Shown: positions 53,547-62,082 of the stretch, piece after piece
Position numbering within the stretch: position 1 is the stretch's first letter
How the letters are laid out: each line of letters opens with the position of its first letter
From: Caulobacter henricii
Lineage (GTDB): Bacteria; Pseudomonadota; Alphaproteobacteria; Caulobacterales; Caulobacteraceae
Direction of reading: 5' to 3'
Assembly (NCBI RefSeq): GCF_001414055.1
Contig: NZ_CP013002.1
Location: 3,720,001-3,784,000, forward strand
Length of the DNA stretch: 64,000 nucleotides
Notes under the pieces: generated by a model
Database searches by the model: none
What the model saw: only the letters and a program-made list of their open reading frames with translations
Told to the model about the DNA's origin: nothing
Position numbers and translations under genes: made by a program

Positions 53547-53990
53547 CTAGCCGGCAAAGAAGGTCCGGCAGATCGCATCGCCGGTGGCTTCGGACAGCAC
53601 CCGTTCGGGATCCAGCTCCATCAGCCGCCCGCCATTGTCTTCGGCTTCCACCTTGATCTTCTGCTGCTCGACCAGGGTCTTGCTCCTGGCTTCACGGATC
53701 TTGACGCGGACGACCAGCCGATTGATCGGGTTCAGGCTGGGCTCTTCCGGTCGCCGCAGCTGCAACCGCTCGACCTTGAGATCCAGCCGCAGGTCCTTGC
53801 CCACCGCACACTCGGCCAGATGGTCGTTGACGGCGTCGGTCAGGGTGGTCGCGAAGTCGTTCGATGGCCCCGAACCCCATTGGAAACCAGAGTCGACCGT
53901 GACGGTCCGGACGGAGGCCTGTGGCGCGGCCACGGCCGGCGCGCCGACAAGGGAAAGGCTCGCGACCAGGGCGGCGATCAGGGTTTTCAT
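53547..53990 (-). CDS. Small secreted protein of unknown function
   Basis: A 147-residue protein with a signal peptide (MKTLIAALVASLSLVGAPAVA). The mature part has beta-strand-like segments (LRLDLKVERLQLRRPEE, INRLVVRVKIREARSKT) and two cysteines (LAECAVG and DAICRTF) that may form a disulfide. I do not recognise the family. Start at 53990 is chosen because the signal peptide begins there, four codons inside a longer frame. Monocistronic, convergent with hfsK. Confidence 0.72.
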   Translation of the reverse strand: MKTLIAALVASLSLVGAPAVAAPQASVRTVTVDSGFQWGSGPSNDFATTLTDAVNDHLAECAVGKDLRLDLKVERLQLRRPEEPSLNPINRLVVRVKIREARSKTLVEQQKIKVEAEDNGGRLMELDPERVLSEATGDAICRTFFAG

Positions 53991-54052
53991 GGCGGTCTCC
54001 ACAAGGTTTCCGCCCTTAAAGCCAAGGTGAGATGAACCTCAGATGAGCGGTC

Positions 54053-54403
54053 TCAGCCCCGGCCCTGCCCCAGCCGCACGCGCTGCGGATCGATCCGCCC
54101 GGCCTCCCGCGCACGGGTCCAGCCCAGGGTTTCGACATCTTCGCGGAAGGCAAAGCGCAGCAGATGATCGGCGACCACCTCCTCCAGTCGCGCCAGGCCT
54201 TCGCGCCCCGAGGTCTCGACCGTGATGTCGAGCCCGGTCTCGTCCGCCACCATCCGGCAGTCGCCGGACGGCAGGGGAATGCGGGCGGTGGTCTCGTCAA
54301 AGGTGACCACGAACCTGTGGCCCCAGTGCCTGGCCAGCTGGGTCATGTAGCGGGCCGCTTTGTCGGTGGTCAGGCGGGCATGGCTCTGCAGGAGGGTCTC
54401 CAT
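54053..54403 (-). CDS. DUF2218 family protein
   Basis: A 116-residue DUF2218 protein. The signature is TTDKAARYMTQLARHWGHRFVV followed by ARIPLPSGDCRMVADETGLDITVE and a C-terminal VADHLLRFAFRE. The His and Trp in LARHWGH suggest metal or haem contact, but no function is established. The start overlaps the PadR stop (TGATG at 54401-54405), so it is co-translated with the repressor. In other bacteria DUF2218 genes often lie beside siderophore or metal genes. Confidence 0.87.
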   Translation of the reverse strand: METLLQSHARLTTDKAARYMTQLARHWGHRFVVTFDETTARIPLPSGDCRMVADETGLDITVETSGREGLARLEEVVADHLLRFAFREDVETLGWTRAREAGRIDPQRVRLGQGRG

Positions 54404-54978
54404 CAGACGCGCTCGATGACGCCGGCCGCCTCGTCCAGGGCCCGGGCGATCTGCTGAACCTGGTCGGCCGACAGTTGGCCTGCGGTCAGTTTCAGGCGCA
54501 GGGCCGTCTTGAGGTTTTCCCGGGCCCGCAAGATCTGCGGCGAGAAGGCGGCGCTGCGGGCCGCGGCCTCGGCCATCCGCTCGAACAGGCTTTTGACCGG
54601 CTGGGCATTGGCCTGAAGGAAGGCTTCGCCCTCCGGGGTGATGGTGTGCAGCTTCTTGCCGCCCCCGGCCTCGCTGACCGTGATGTAGCCCAGCTCTTCC
54701 AGCAGGGTCAGGGTCGGATAGACCACGCCCGGACTGGGGCTATAGGCACCGCCGGCGGCGCTTTCGATGGCCTTGATCAGTTCGTAGCCGTGGCTGGGCT
54801 TCTCGGCGATCAGCTTGAGGATCACGAAGCGCAGGTCGCCGTGGTCAAAGAACCGGCCCATGCGGCCGCCGCCGCGATGACCGCGCCCGTGCTCATGACC
54901 GTGAAAGCCGAAAGGGTGACGGCTGTGATGACCGTCGCAGGGACCGCCAAAGCGGCGATGATGGTGTCGTCCAAACAT
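54403..54978 (-). CDS. PadR-family transcriptional regulator with His-rich N-terminus
   Basis: A 191-residue PadR repressor. The winged helix is FVILKLIAEKPSHGYELIKAIESAAGG, then SPGVVYPTLTLLEELGYITV and ITPEGEAFLQAN; a dimerising helix follows. The first 34 residues hold ten histidines (GRHHHRR, GHHSRH, FHGHEHGRGH), a likely metal sensor or storage arm. Similar His-rich PadR proteins respond to metals or haem. The AT-rich repeat region upstream is a probable operator, so autoregulation of PadR-DUF2218 is likely. Confidence 0.9.
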   Translation of the reverse strand: MFGRHHHRRFGGPCDGHHSRHPFGFHGHEHGRGHRGGGRMGRFFDHGDLRFVILKLIAEKPSHGYELIKAIESAAGGAYSPSPGVVYPTLTLLEELGYITVSEAGGGKKLHTITPEGEAFLQANAQPVKSLFERMAEAAARSAAFSPQILRARENLKTALRLKLTAGQLSADQVQQIARALDEAAGVIERV

Positions 54979-55000
54979 AGGGTTTTCGATCCTGTTTCGT

Positions 55001-55061
55001 TATATCGAAATTATAGATATATCGAAATTGTCGGACCGCAAGAGCCTGTTTAGATATATCT
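55001..55061. promoter_or_regulatory. AT-rich repeat operator of the PadR unit
   Basis: TATATCGAAAT occurs twice (55001-55011 and 55018-55028, 17 bases apart), and a perfect palindrome AGATATATCT lies at 55052-55061. The stretch contrasts strongly with its GC-rich surroundings. PadR proteins bind ATAT-rich dyads of this type. It may also control oxyR, whose stop lies nearby. Confidence 0.6.
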
Positions 55062-55082
55062 GAAATGATCGCTACAGGCGCG

Positions 55083-55979
55083 TCAGGCCGCCTGCAGGGT
55101 TTCAGCCAGCAAGCGCCCCTCGGCCGCCCGGGTGGAGCCCGCCCGCCAGGCCACGACGATCTCGCGGCTGGAATGGGCATGGTCCAGGGGGCGGACGGTG
55201 ACGGCGGCCTTGTCGGTCAGGCCGGCCTGGACCGCCATGGCCGGCAGGAACGAGATGCCCAGGCCCGAGCCGATCATCTGCACCAGGGTCGGCAGGGAGG
55301 TGGCGGCAAAGCTCTCCTCATCACCAAACCCCTTGGGGGCCTCCAGGCCGCAGGCGGCCAGGGCGTGGTCGCGCAGGCAGTGGCCGTCCTCCAGCAGGAT
55401 CAGGTCGTCATCGGCCAGGCTGTCGGGATTAACCCGCACCGAGGCGGCCATCGGGTGATTGGCCGGGGCGGCGGCCAGCAGTTCGTCATCCTCGACATGG
55501 GCCCAGTCCAGGCCGGTCATGTCGTAGGGCAGGGCGATCAGGGCCGCATCCAGGGCCCCCGCCTTCAGGCTGGCGATCAGGCGCTGGGTCAGGTCCTCGC
55601 GCAGGAACAGCCGCAGCTTGGGAAAGCGGTCGCGGAGCAGCGGCAGGGCGCGGGGCAGGAGATAGGGCGCTACGGTCGGGATCACGCCGAGACGGAACCG
55701 GCCGGCCAGGGGCAGGCCGGCCCCGCGCGCCGCCTGAACCAGGTCCTCCGTGCGGGTCAGGATATCCTGGGCACGACGTACAGCCTCCTGGCCTGCCGCC
55801 GTCAGGATCACGCCCGACCGGGCCCGGTCGACCACCGCCGCCCCGAGGATCTTTTCGAGTTCCTGGATGCCTGCCGACAGGGTCGGCTGGGTGACATGGG
55901 CGCTCTCGGCGGCGCGGCTGAACGAGCCATGTTCCGACAGGAGCTTGAGATATTGCAGTTGGCGCAAGGTGGGGAGCAT
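55083..55979 (-). CDS. oxyR: LysR-type peroxide sensor OxyR
   Basis: A 298-residue LysR regulator. MLPTLRQLQYLKLLSEHGSFSRAAESAHVTQPTLSAGIQELE is its winged helix-turn-helix. The redox pair is in EDGHCLRDHALAACG: the two cysteines are nine residues apart, as Cys199 and Cys208 in enterobacterial OxyR. It is divergent from ahpC, which with ahpF is the standard OxyR target. Peroxide forms the disulfide and switches on the target genes. Confidence 0.93.
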   Translation of the reverse strand: MLPTLRQLQYLKLLSEHGSFSRAAESAHVTQPTLSAGIQELEKILGAAVVDRARSGVILTAAGQEAVRRAQDILTRTEDLVQAARGAGLPLAGRFRLGVIPTVAPYLLPRALPLLRDRFPKLRLFLREDLTQRLIASLKAGALDAALIALPYDMTGLDWAHVEDDELLAAAPANHPMAASVRVNPDSLADDDLILLEDGHCLRDHALAACGLEAPKGFGDEESFAATSLPTLVQMIGSGLGISFLPAMAVQAGLTDKAAVTVRPLDHAHSSREIVVAWRAGSTRAAEGRLLAETLQAA

Positions 55980-56011
55980 GCCGCATCTATAGGCCTATCA
56001 GGCACTTTTGC

Positions 56012-56026
56012 ATAGAGCAGGCCTAT
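56012..56026. promoter_or_regulatory. Candidate OxyR site in the oxyR-ahpC gap
   Basis: ATAG-N7-CTAT at 56012-56026 is a perfect half of the OxyR consensus (ATAG-N7-CTAT repeated). A second, tighter dyad ATAGGCCTAT lies at 55989-55998. Spacing between the two is not the canonical seven bases, so the full four-element site is imperfect. Confidence 0.55.
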
Positions 56027-56104
56027 CCACAGAAATGATTTAATCGATTGGACCTATCGAACGCCGCCCGGTACACAGGCCTCACCTTTTTTCGGGAGCA
56101 CTCC

Positions 56105-56668
56105 ATGTCCTTGATCAACACCACCATCAAACCCTTCACCGCCGAGGCCTTCAAGGCCGGCAAGTTCGTCACCGTCAGCGACGCCGACCTGAAGGGCAAG
56201 TGGTCGGTCGTGTTCTTCTATCCGGCCGACTTCACCTTCGTCTGCCCGACCGAACTTGAGGACCTGGCCGACAACTACGGCGAGTTCCAGAAGCTCGGCG
56301 TGGAGATCTATTCGGTCTCGACCGACACCCACTTCGCCCACAAGGCCTGGCATGACTCGTCGGAAGCCGTCGGCAAGATCGCCTACACCATGGTCGGCGA
56401 CCCGACCGGCACGATCACCCGCAATTTCGACGTCATGATCGAGGAAGTCGGCCTGGCGGATCGCGGCACCTTCGTCGTCGACCCGGACGGCAAGATCCAG
56501 ATCGTCGAGATCACTGCCGGCGGCATCGGCCGTGACGCCTCCGAGCTGCTGCGCAAGGTCAAGGCCGCCCAGTACGTCGCCGCACACCCGGGCGAAGTCT
56601 GCCCGGCCAAGTGGGAAGAAGGCGAAAAGACCCTGAAGCCCTCGCTCGACCTGGTCGGCAAGATCTAG
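56105..56668 (+). CDS. ahpC: Alkyl hydroperoxide reductase subunit C
   Basis: A 187-residue typical 2-Cys peroxiredoxin. The peroxidatic cysteine is in [18 protein letters not shown] and the resolving one in [34 protein letters not shown] is the AhpC start. It reduces hydrogen peroxide and organic peroxides with electrons from AhpF, which is 161 bases downstream. Start at 56105 with GGGAGCA upstream. Confidence 0.96.
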   Translation: MSLINTTIKPFTAEAFKAGKFVTVSDADLKGKWSVVFFYPADFTFVCPTELEDLADNYGEFQKLGVEIYSVSTDTHFAHKAWHDSSEAVGKIAYTMVGDPTGTITRNFDVMIEEVGLADRGTFVVDPDGKIQIVEITAGGIGRDASELLRKVKAAQYVAAHPGEVCPAKWEEGEKTLKPSLDLVGKI

Positions 56669-56829
56669 ACCTTAAGACTGCCTCCGCGCGGATCGCCCCC
56701 CGGTCCGCGCCCCTGGCACCGTCGCCCGCTGCGGCTCTCCACGCAGCCGGCGGCGGTGCCTCCCCCCCCCCTGAAAATGCCATGCGATCCTCCCGACGGG
56801 AGAATTGCGCCCTGAAGTCGGAGCCCGCC

Positions 56830-58413
56830 ATGTTGGACGACAGCCTGAAGACCCAGCTGACCGCCTATCTGCAGAACCTGCGTCAACCGATCACGCTCGT
56901 CGCCTCGCTGGACGACAGCCAGGGTTCCAGAGACATGAAGGCCCTGCTCGAGGATGTGGCCTCCACCTCCGACAAGGTGAGCCTGAACCTGACGGGTGAC
57001 GACGCCCGCAGGCCGTCCTTCGCCATCACCCGCGCGGCCGGAGATGCCTCGGTGCGTTTCGCGGGCCTGCCGCTGGGCCATGAATTCACCTCGCTGGTGC
57101 TGGCCCTGCTGCACGTCGGCGGTCACCCGCCCCGGTTCGAGGCCGAGCTCCTCGACCAGGTCAGGGCCCTGGACGGCGACTATCACTTCGAGACCTATTT
57201 CTCGCAGTCCTGCCAGAACTGCCCGGACGTGGTTCAGGCCCTCAACACCATGAGCGCCCTGAACCCCCGCATCAGCCATGTCGCCATCGACGGGGCCCTG
57301 TTCCAGGCCGAGGTCGAGGCGCGCCAGATCATGGCCGTACCGACCATCCTGCTGAACGGCCAGCCCTTCGGCCAGGGCCGCATGGATCTCGAACAGATCC
57401 TGACCAAGCTGGACACCGGGGCGGCCGACCGGGCGGCGGAAAAGATCAGGTCCAAGGACGCCTTCGATGTTCTGGTGATCGGTGGCGGCCCGGCCGGCGC
57501 GGCAGCGGCGATCTATGCGGCCCGCAAGGGCATCCGCACCGGCATAGCGGCAGAGCGCTTCGGCGGTCAGGTGCTGGACACCATGGCCATCGAGAATTTC
57601 ATCTCGGTCTCGCACACCGAGGGTCCCAAGCTGGTCTCGGGCCTGGAGCAGCACGTCAAGGACTATGAGGTCGACATCATGAACCTGCAGAAGGCTGTGG
57701 GTCTGGTGCCGGCCCGCACCCCGGGCGGCCTGGTCGAGGTCAAGCTAGAGAACGGGGCCAGCCTGATGTCGCGCAGCGTGATCCTCTCGACCGGTGCCCG
57801 CTGGCGCAATGTCAATGTGCCCGGCGAGGCCGAGTACAAGAACCGCGGCGTGGCCTATTGCCCCCACTGCGACGGCCCCCTCTACAAGGGCAAGCGCGTG
57901 GCGGTGATCGGCGGCGGCAACAGTGGCGTCGAGGCTGCCATCGACCTGGCCGGCATCGTCGCCCATGTGACCCTGATCGAGTTCGACAACCAGCTTCGTG
58001 CCGATGCGGTCCTGCAGCGCAAACTGGCCAGCCTGCCCAATGTCGCCATTGTCACCTCGGCCATGACCAGCGAGATCCACGGCGACGGCAGCAAGGTCAT
58101 CGGTCTCAGCTACAAGGACCGGGTCAGCGAGGCGGTGCATCGCCTCGATCTCGACGGCGTTTTCGTCCAGATCGGCCTCGTACCCAATACCGAATGGCTG
58201 AAGGACAGCGGCGTGGCCCTGACCCCGCGCGGCGAGATCGAGGTGGATCAACGCGGTGAGACCTCGATCCCCGGGGTATTCGGGGCCGGGGACGCGACCA
58301 CCACGCCTTACAAGCAGATCATCATCGCCATGGGCGAGGGGGCCAAGGCCTCGCTCTCGGCCTTTGACTACCTGATCCGCCTGCCGACGGCCGAGACCCA
58401 GGCCGCCGCCTGA
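56830..58413 (+). CDS. ahpF: Alkyl hydroperoxide reductase subunit F
   Basis: A 527-residue flavoprotein. The N-terminal thioredoxin-fold pair carries [14 protein letters not shown]; the TrxR-like part has [20 protein letters not shown], the redox pair in [30 protein letters not shown] for NADH and [15 protein letters not shown]. It passes electrons from NADH to AhpC. The start at 56830 fits the normal AhpF N-terminus ([10 protein letters not shown]). Likely co-expressed with ahpC under OxyR. Confidence 0.95.
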   Translation: MLDDSLKTQLTAYLQNLRQPITLVASLDDSQGSRDMKALLEDVASTSDKVSLNLTGDDARRPSFAITRAAGDASVRFAGLPLGHEFTSLVLALLHVGGHPPRFEAELLDQVRALDGDYHFETYFSQSCQNCPDVVQALNTMSALNPRISHVAIDGALFQAEVEARQIMAVPTILLNGQPFGQGRMDLEQILTKLDTGAADRAAEKIRSKDAFDVLVIGGGPAGAAAAIYAARKGIRTGIAAERFGGQVLDTMAIENFISVSHTEGPKLVSGLEQHVKDYEVDIMNLQKAVGLVPARTPGGLVEVKLENGASLMSRSVILSTGARWRNVNVPGEAEYKNRGVAYCPHCDGPLYKGKRVAVIGGGNSGVEAAIDLAGIVAHVTLIEFDNQLRADAVLQRKLASLPNVAIVTSAMTSEIHGDGSKVIGLSYKDRVSEAVHRLDLDGVFVQIGLVPNTEWLKDSGVALTPRGEIEVDQRGETSIPGVFGAGDATTTPYKQIIIAMGEGAKASLSAFDYLIRLPTAETQAAA

Positions 58414-58623
58414 CGCTCCAGGCCTGGCGGGACCGCAAGCCGTCGCCCCGGCCCTGGTGTCCGGGGCGACGGTTTTCGCGTTTCAGACGAATCACAGGTC
58501 CAGGTGCGACGTCTGCGCCCTCGACAGACAACTTGACCTTCGACTACTTTGTTAACCTCTGAGCAAGGGATTCGGGGTCGGGCCGGCTATCACGCCGCAA
58601 CCCCTTGGGACAAGGTGGGCGAC

Positions 58624-60000
58624 ATGAGGCTGCTGTCGAAAAACGTGCGGGACACGAAGACGGTGAAGCCGGCAATGCTGGTGGAAGACGCCGGCCGTCC
58701 GGAGTTCTCCGAGCGGCTTATCGAATCCACCCAGGCTATCGGCGTCCGTTATGAAACCATCCATGGCGGGCTCGACAGCATCAGCCGCGTCGTCGAGCAC
58801 CTGAGGGCCATTGAGCCCCTGCTCGCCGAGATCCGTCAGCCGGTCGCCGAAGAGTTCGAAGCCCGTCGCGCCGAGCATGCCGAACTGATCGCCCTGCGTG
58901 CGAATTATGAACAGGCCCTGCGTCAGGTCGCTCAGGCCCAGACCGAAGAACGCGAACTGACCGCCCGGCTGGCCACGGCCCAGACAGCCCTCGGCGAGTC
59001 GGACGCCCGCATCCAGGCCCAGGACTCGGCCCTGGAGGACAATGCCCTCGAGATCGACCGCCTGCGCAACAGCCTGCTGCAGTCGGACCTGAAGGTCGGC
59101 AACCTCGATGCCTCGCTGCGCGACGCCACCGGCCGCATCGAGCACTTGGTCCAGGACGTCGACACCCTGCGCACCCAGAGCCAGGATATCGACGCGCGCC
59201 GCGGTGAGGCCGAGGCCTCCCTGGCCCGCGCCAGCCAGGAAAACGCCCTGCTGGTCGAGGAAGTCGCGACCCTCAAGAAGCGCATCGACCAGTCCGGCAT
59301 CGACATCGCCCGCCTGTCGCGCATCGAGACCGATCTGGAGGCCCAGATCGCCGCCGAGCGCGCCCGCTTGCAGGCCGCCGAAAACGCCCTCGCCGTCCAC
59401 CAGTCGGACTCGGGCCGCACCATTCGCGGCCTGGAGAGCCAGGTCGAGGCCGGTCGCGCCGAGATCTCCGCCCTGCAGACCCGTCTGGAGACCGCTACCG
59501 GCCGGGCCGACAAGCTCGAGGAAATGAACGGTCAGATCTCGCAGCGCCTGGCCGAGTCCAGCGCCCAGCAGCAGGCCGTCGAACGCCGCGCCGGCGACCT
59601 GAACGTGGCGCTCGAACGCGCCCTGGACCGGATCCGCACCCTGGAAGACGAGGGCGAGGGCCTGCGTCAGCGCCATGCCGGCGTCGACACCGCCCGGGCC
59701 GCCGCGATCGAGCGCGCCGACCAGCTGGCCAAGGCCGCCGTGGCCCACGACAAGACCCTGCAACGGGCCGAGGAGCGCGCCAACCAGCTGCGCGTCCGGC
59801 TCGAGACCATGCAGGAAGCCCAGGATACGTCGCGCCGCCAGCACGAGGACAAGCTCGCCGAGCTGCAGGCCCAGATCGAGCGCCTCACCTCCGAAGCCGC
59901 CCTGGCCGAAGGGGCGCTGGAAGCGGCTCGCCGCGATCGCTCGCGTCTGCAGATGGCCCTGCTGGGCGCCACGGAAGGCGATCTGGCTGAGGCCGGCTGA
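58624..60000 (+). CDS. creS: Crescentin, intermediate-filament-like cell-curvature protein
   Basis: A 458-residue coiled-coil protein. The N-terminal MRLLSKNVRDTKTVKP is almost the known start of Caulobacter crescentin, followed by GVRYETIHGGLDSISRVVEHLRAIEPLL. A heptad coiled coil of about 350 residues continues to the C-terminal SEAALAEGALEAARRDRSRLQMALLG. Crescentin lines the inner curve of the cell and gives it its vibrioid form, tethered through its basic N-terminus. The start at 58624 is preferred to 58549 because of this basic end. It is monocistronic with a terminator after it; a TTAACC box lies upstream. Confidence 0.93.
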   Translation: MRLLSKNVRDTKTVKPAMLVEDAGRPEFSERLIESTQAIGVRYETIHGGLDSISRVVEHLRAIEPLLAEIRQPVAEEFEARRAEHAELIALRANYEQALRQVAQAQTEERELTARLATAQTALGESDARIQAQDSALEDNALEIDRLRNSLLQSDLKVGNLDASLRDATGRIEHLVQDVDTLRTQSQDIDARRGEAEASLARASQENALLVEEVATLKKRIDQSGIDIARLSRIETDLEAQIAAERARLQAAENALAVHQSDSGRTIRGLESQVEAGRAEISALQTRLETATGRADKLEEMNGQISQRLAESSAQQQAVERRAGDLNVALERALDRIRTLEDEGEGLRQRHAGVDTARAAAIERADQLAKAAVAHDKTLQRAEERANQLRVRLETMQEAQDTSRRQHEDKLAELQAQIERLTSEAALAEGALEAARRDRSRLQMALLGATEGDLAEAG

Positions 60001-60024
60001 GTTTCCCCCGACCCCAAAGTCCGG

Positions 60025-60055
60025 AAAAGGGCGGCCCCTGTGGCCGCCCTTTTTT
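60025..60055. terminator. Bidirectional intrinsic terminator after creS
   Basis: AAAAGGGCGGC (60025-60035) pairs with GCCGCCCTTTT (60043-60053) and is followed by more T. The A-run on the left serves the convergent SRPBCC gene. Confidence 0.92.
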
Positions 60056-60075
60056 GTATTGGCGCGCGCTGAGGA

Positions 60076-60603
60076 TCAGTCGGGCTTGCCGCTTTCGACC
60101 TGGCGTTTTAGCCGCGCAACCTGCTGGCCGATCACGCCATCGACCGGGGCCGCGATCCTGTCGAGCCCGCCCTTCATATAGCCGCCGACATCATAGGTGA
60201 CGGTCAGACGGGTCTTGCCCTCGGCTTCGGTCAGCAGAAAGCCCAGATGCCCGCTGGCACCACTGGACTGCAGAGGACCGAGGGCCCCGAACAGCACCAG
60301 CTTCTGGTTGGGCGCGGCATTGACGGTGCTCAGGTGCAGCACCGAGCCGCCGCCCGGCAGTTTTTCGCAGAAACAGCCGCCCGAGGCGGCCGCCAGGGAC
60401 AGATTGGCGGCGGATCCCGACCAGGTGTGCCGACCATCCCACCAGCTTGCCGGCTGAACCAGGACACCCCAGACCCGGGCCGCCGGGGCGGCGATCTCGA
60501 CCTCGTGCCGAACCTGGAAACCGCCGGGCGTGGCATCCGTCACCTCGGCACGGGCCGCCGTGCCGGACAGGGCCAGGGCGACAATGGCAATCCAGAGCTT
60601 CAT
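60076..60603 (-). CDS. Secreted SRPBCC-fold protein
   Basis: A 175-residue protein with a signal peptide (MKLWIAIVALALSGTAARA). The mature part FQVRHEVEIAAPAARVWGVLVQPASWWDGRHTWSG and the later TEAEGKTRLTVTYDVGGYMKGGLDRIAAPVDGVIGQQVARLK are typical of START/polyketide-cyclase-like SRPBCC proteins that hold a hydrophobic ligand. A CFCEKLPGG cysteine pair lies in the middle. Ligand unknown. Convergent with creS. Confidence 0.85.
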   Translation of the reverse strand: MKLWIAIVALALSGTAARAEVTDATPGGFQVRHEVEIAAPAARVWGVLVQPASWWDGRHTWSGSAANLSLAAASGGCFCEKLPGGGSVLHLSTVNAAPNQKLVLFGALGPLQSSGASGHLGFLLTEAEGKTRLTVTYDVGGYMKGGLDRIAAPVDGVIGQQVARLKRQVESGKPD

Positions 60604-60861
60604 GTGACGCTTCCCTTGTTGGTGCCGGGCAGCGTTCCCGCCCTGCGAGGTCAGCGTCAAGCTTCAGGTGTTCCCTTGGCGGAATGATCGCGCTAGGCTT
60701 TGGCCATGAACACGACCCAGAGCGGTCGTCGGGGCTTCGGGCTCCGTCGCGCCCAGGACCTTCTCCGCTCCGTATGACGCTCCTGACCTGATCGGGCGAG
60801 ACGCCGCGCCTGCGGCTCAAGGACGGCAAGGCCGTCAGCGAAACCTACGGACTTCAAACCG

Positions 60862-62082
60862 ATGACCATCACCACACCCGACTGGGCCGCGCGTTTCAGC
60901 GAGCGCATGGCCCGCGTTCGCGCCAGCGAGATCCGCGAACTTCTGAAACTGCTGGACCAGCCCGACATCCTGTCCTTTGCCGGCGGGATCCCCCATCCAG
61001 ACCTGTTCCCGACCGAAGCCATCCAGGCCGGCTATGAGGCCATCCTCGCCGACCCCGCCCAGGCGGCCCAGGCCCTGCAGTATTCGGTCAGCGAGGGCTA
61101 TCGGCCGCTACGCGACTGGATCGCCGCGCGCATGACCCGCGACGGCATGCCCTGTAACGCCGGCAACATCATGCTGACCGCCGGTTCGCAACAGGCCCTC
61201 GACCTGCTGGGCAAGCTTTTCCTGACCCGCGGCGACACGGTGATGGTGGCCCGGCCGACCTATCTGGGCGCGCTGCAGGCCTTCAATGGCTATGAGCCGA
61301 AATATCTGGATCTGCCGGAAAACGGCCTGTCCCAAGGACTCGTCGCCACGGTGCGCGAGCGGGCCATCGGGGCCCTGGGCTATTTCGTCCCCGATTTTGC
61401 CAATCCGACCGGCCTGAGCCTGACCCTGGCCGAGCGCGAGACCCTGCTGCCCCTGGCCGACGACCTGGATATGACCCTGATCGAGGACGCCGCCTACCGC
61501 GAGCTGCGGTTCAGGGGCGAGGCCTTGCCGACCCTGCTGTCCCTGGACATTGCCCGGTCCGGCGGGATCGAGCAGGTCCGCACCCTGTTCTGCGGCACCT
61601 TCTCCAAGACCCTGTCGCCGGCCCTGCGTATCGGCTGGGTCTGTGGCCCGCAGGCCGTGATCGAAAAACTGGTCCTGCTGAAGCAGGGCGCGGACCTGCA
61701 CGTCTCGACCATCAACCAGATGGTGGCCCATCGGGCCGTGGCCGAGGGCTATGACCAGCATCTGGGCCGGCTGCGGGCGGCCTATGGCACCAAGGCCCGC
61801 ACGATCCTGACCGCCCTGGAGCGGCATATGCCGGCGGGCGTCACCTGGTCGGAGCCCCAGGGCGGCATGTTCGTCTGGGTGTCGCTGCCCGAGGGGATGG
61901 ACGGCAAGGTGGTGCTGGAGCGAGCCCTGGCCGAGGAGCGCGTCGCCTTCGTGCCGGGCGAGCCGTTCTTCGCCGAGGTCGCAACCGCCAATGCCCTGAG
62001 GCTCAGCTATTCCTTGCCCGACACGGACCAGATCGAGGACGGCGTGGCGCGGCTGGCGCGGCTGATCGGGCGGATGACCTAG
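60862..62082 (+). CDS. PLP-dependent aminotransferase (LysN / 2-aminoadipate-type, fold I)
   Basis: A 406-residue class I aminotransferase of the group related to LysN and to MocR effector domains. LSFAGGIPHPDLFP and YSVSEGYRPLRDWIAARM identify the group; the catalytic lysine is in FCGTFSKTLSPALRIGW. VPDFANPTGLSLTLAER and EPQGGMFVWVSLPEG are also typical. It is stand-alone with no winged-helix. Substrate may be an aliphatic or branched amino acid. Its stop overlaps the convergent TraB/GumN gene by four bases. Confidence 0.9.
   Translation: MTITTPDWAARFSERMARVRASEIRELLKLLDQPDILSFAGGIPHPDLFPTEAIQAGYEAILADPAQAAQALQYSVSEGYRPLRDWIAARMTRDGMPCNAGNIMLTAGSQQALDLLGKLFLTRGDTVMVARPTYLGALQAFNGYEPKYLDLPENGLSQGLVATVRERAIGALGYFVPDFANPTGLSLTLAERETLLPLADDLDMTLIEDAAYRELRFRGEALPTLLSLDIARSGGIEQVRTLFCGTFSKTLSPALRIGWVCGPQAVIEKLVLLKQGADLHVSTINQMVAHRAVAEGYDQHLGRLRAAYGTKARTILTALERHMPAGVTWSEPQGGMFVWVSLPEGMDGKVVLERALAEERVAFVPGEPFFAEVATANALRLSYSLPDTDQIEDGVARLARLIGRMT

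Noticed and set aside
60706..60777. A 23-codon gene upstream of the aminotransferase
   Set aside because: No ribosome binding site, Arg-rich composition and no feature of a membrane or regulatory peptide.
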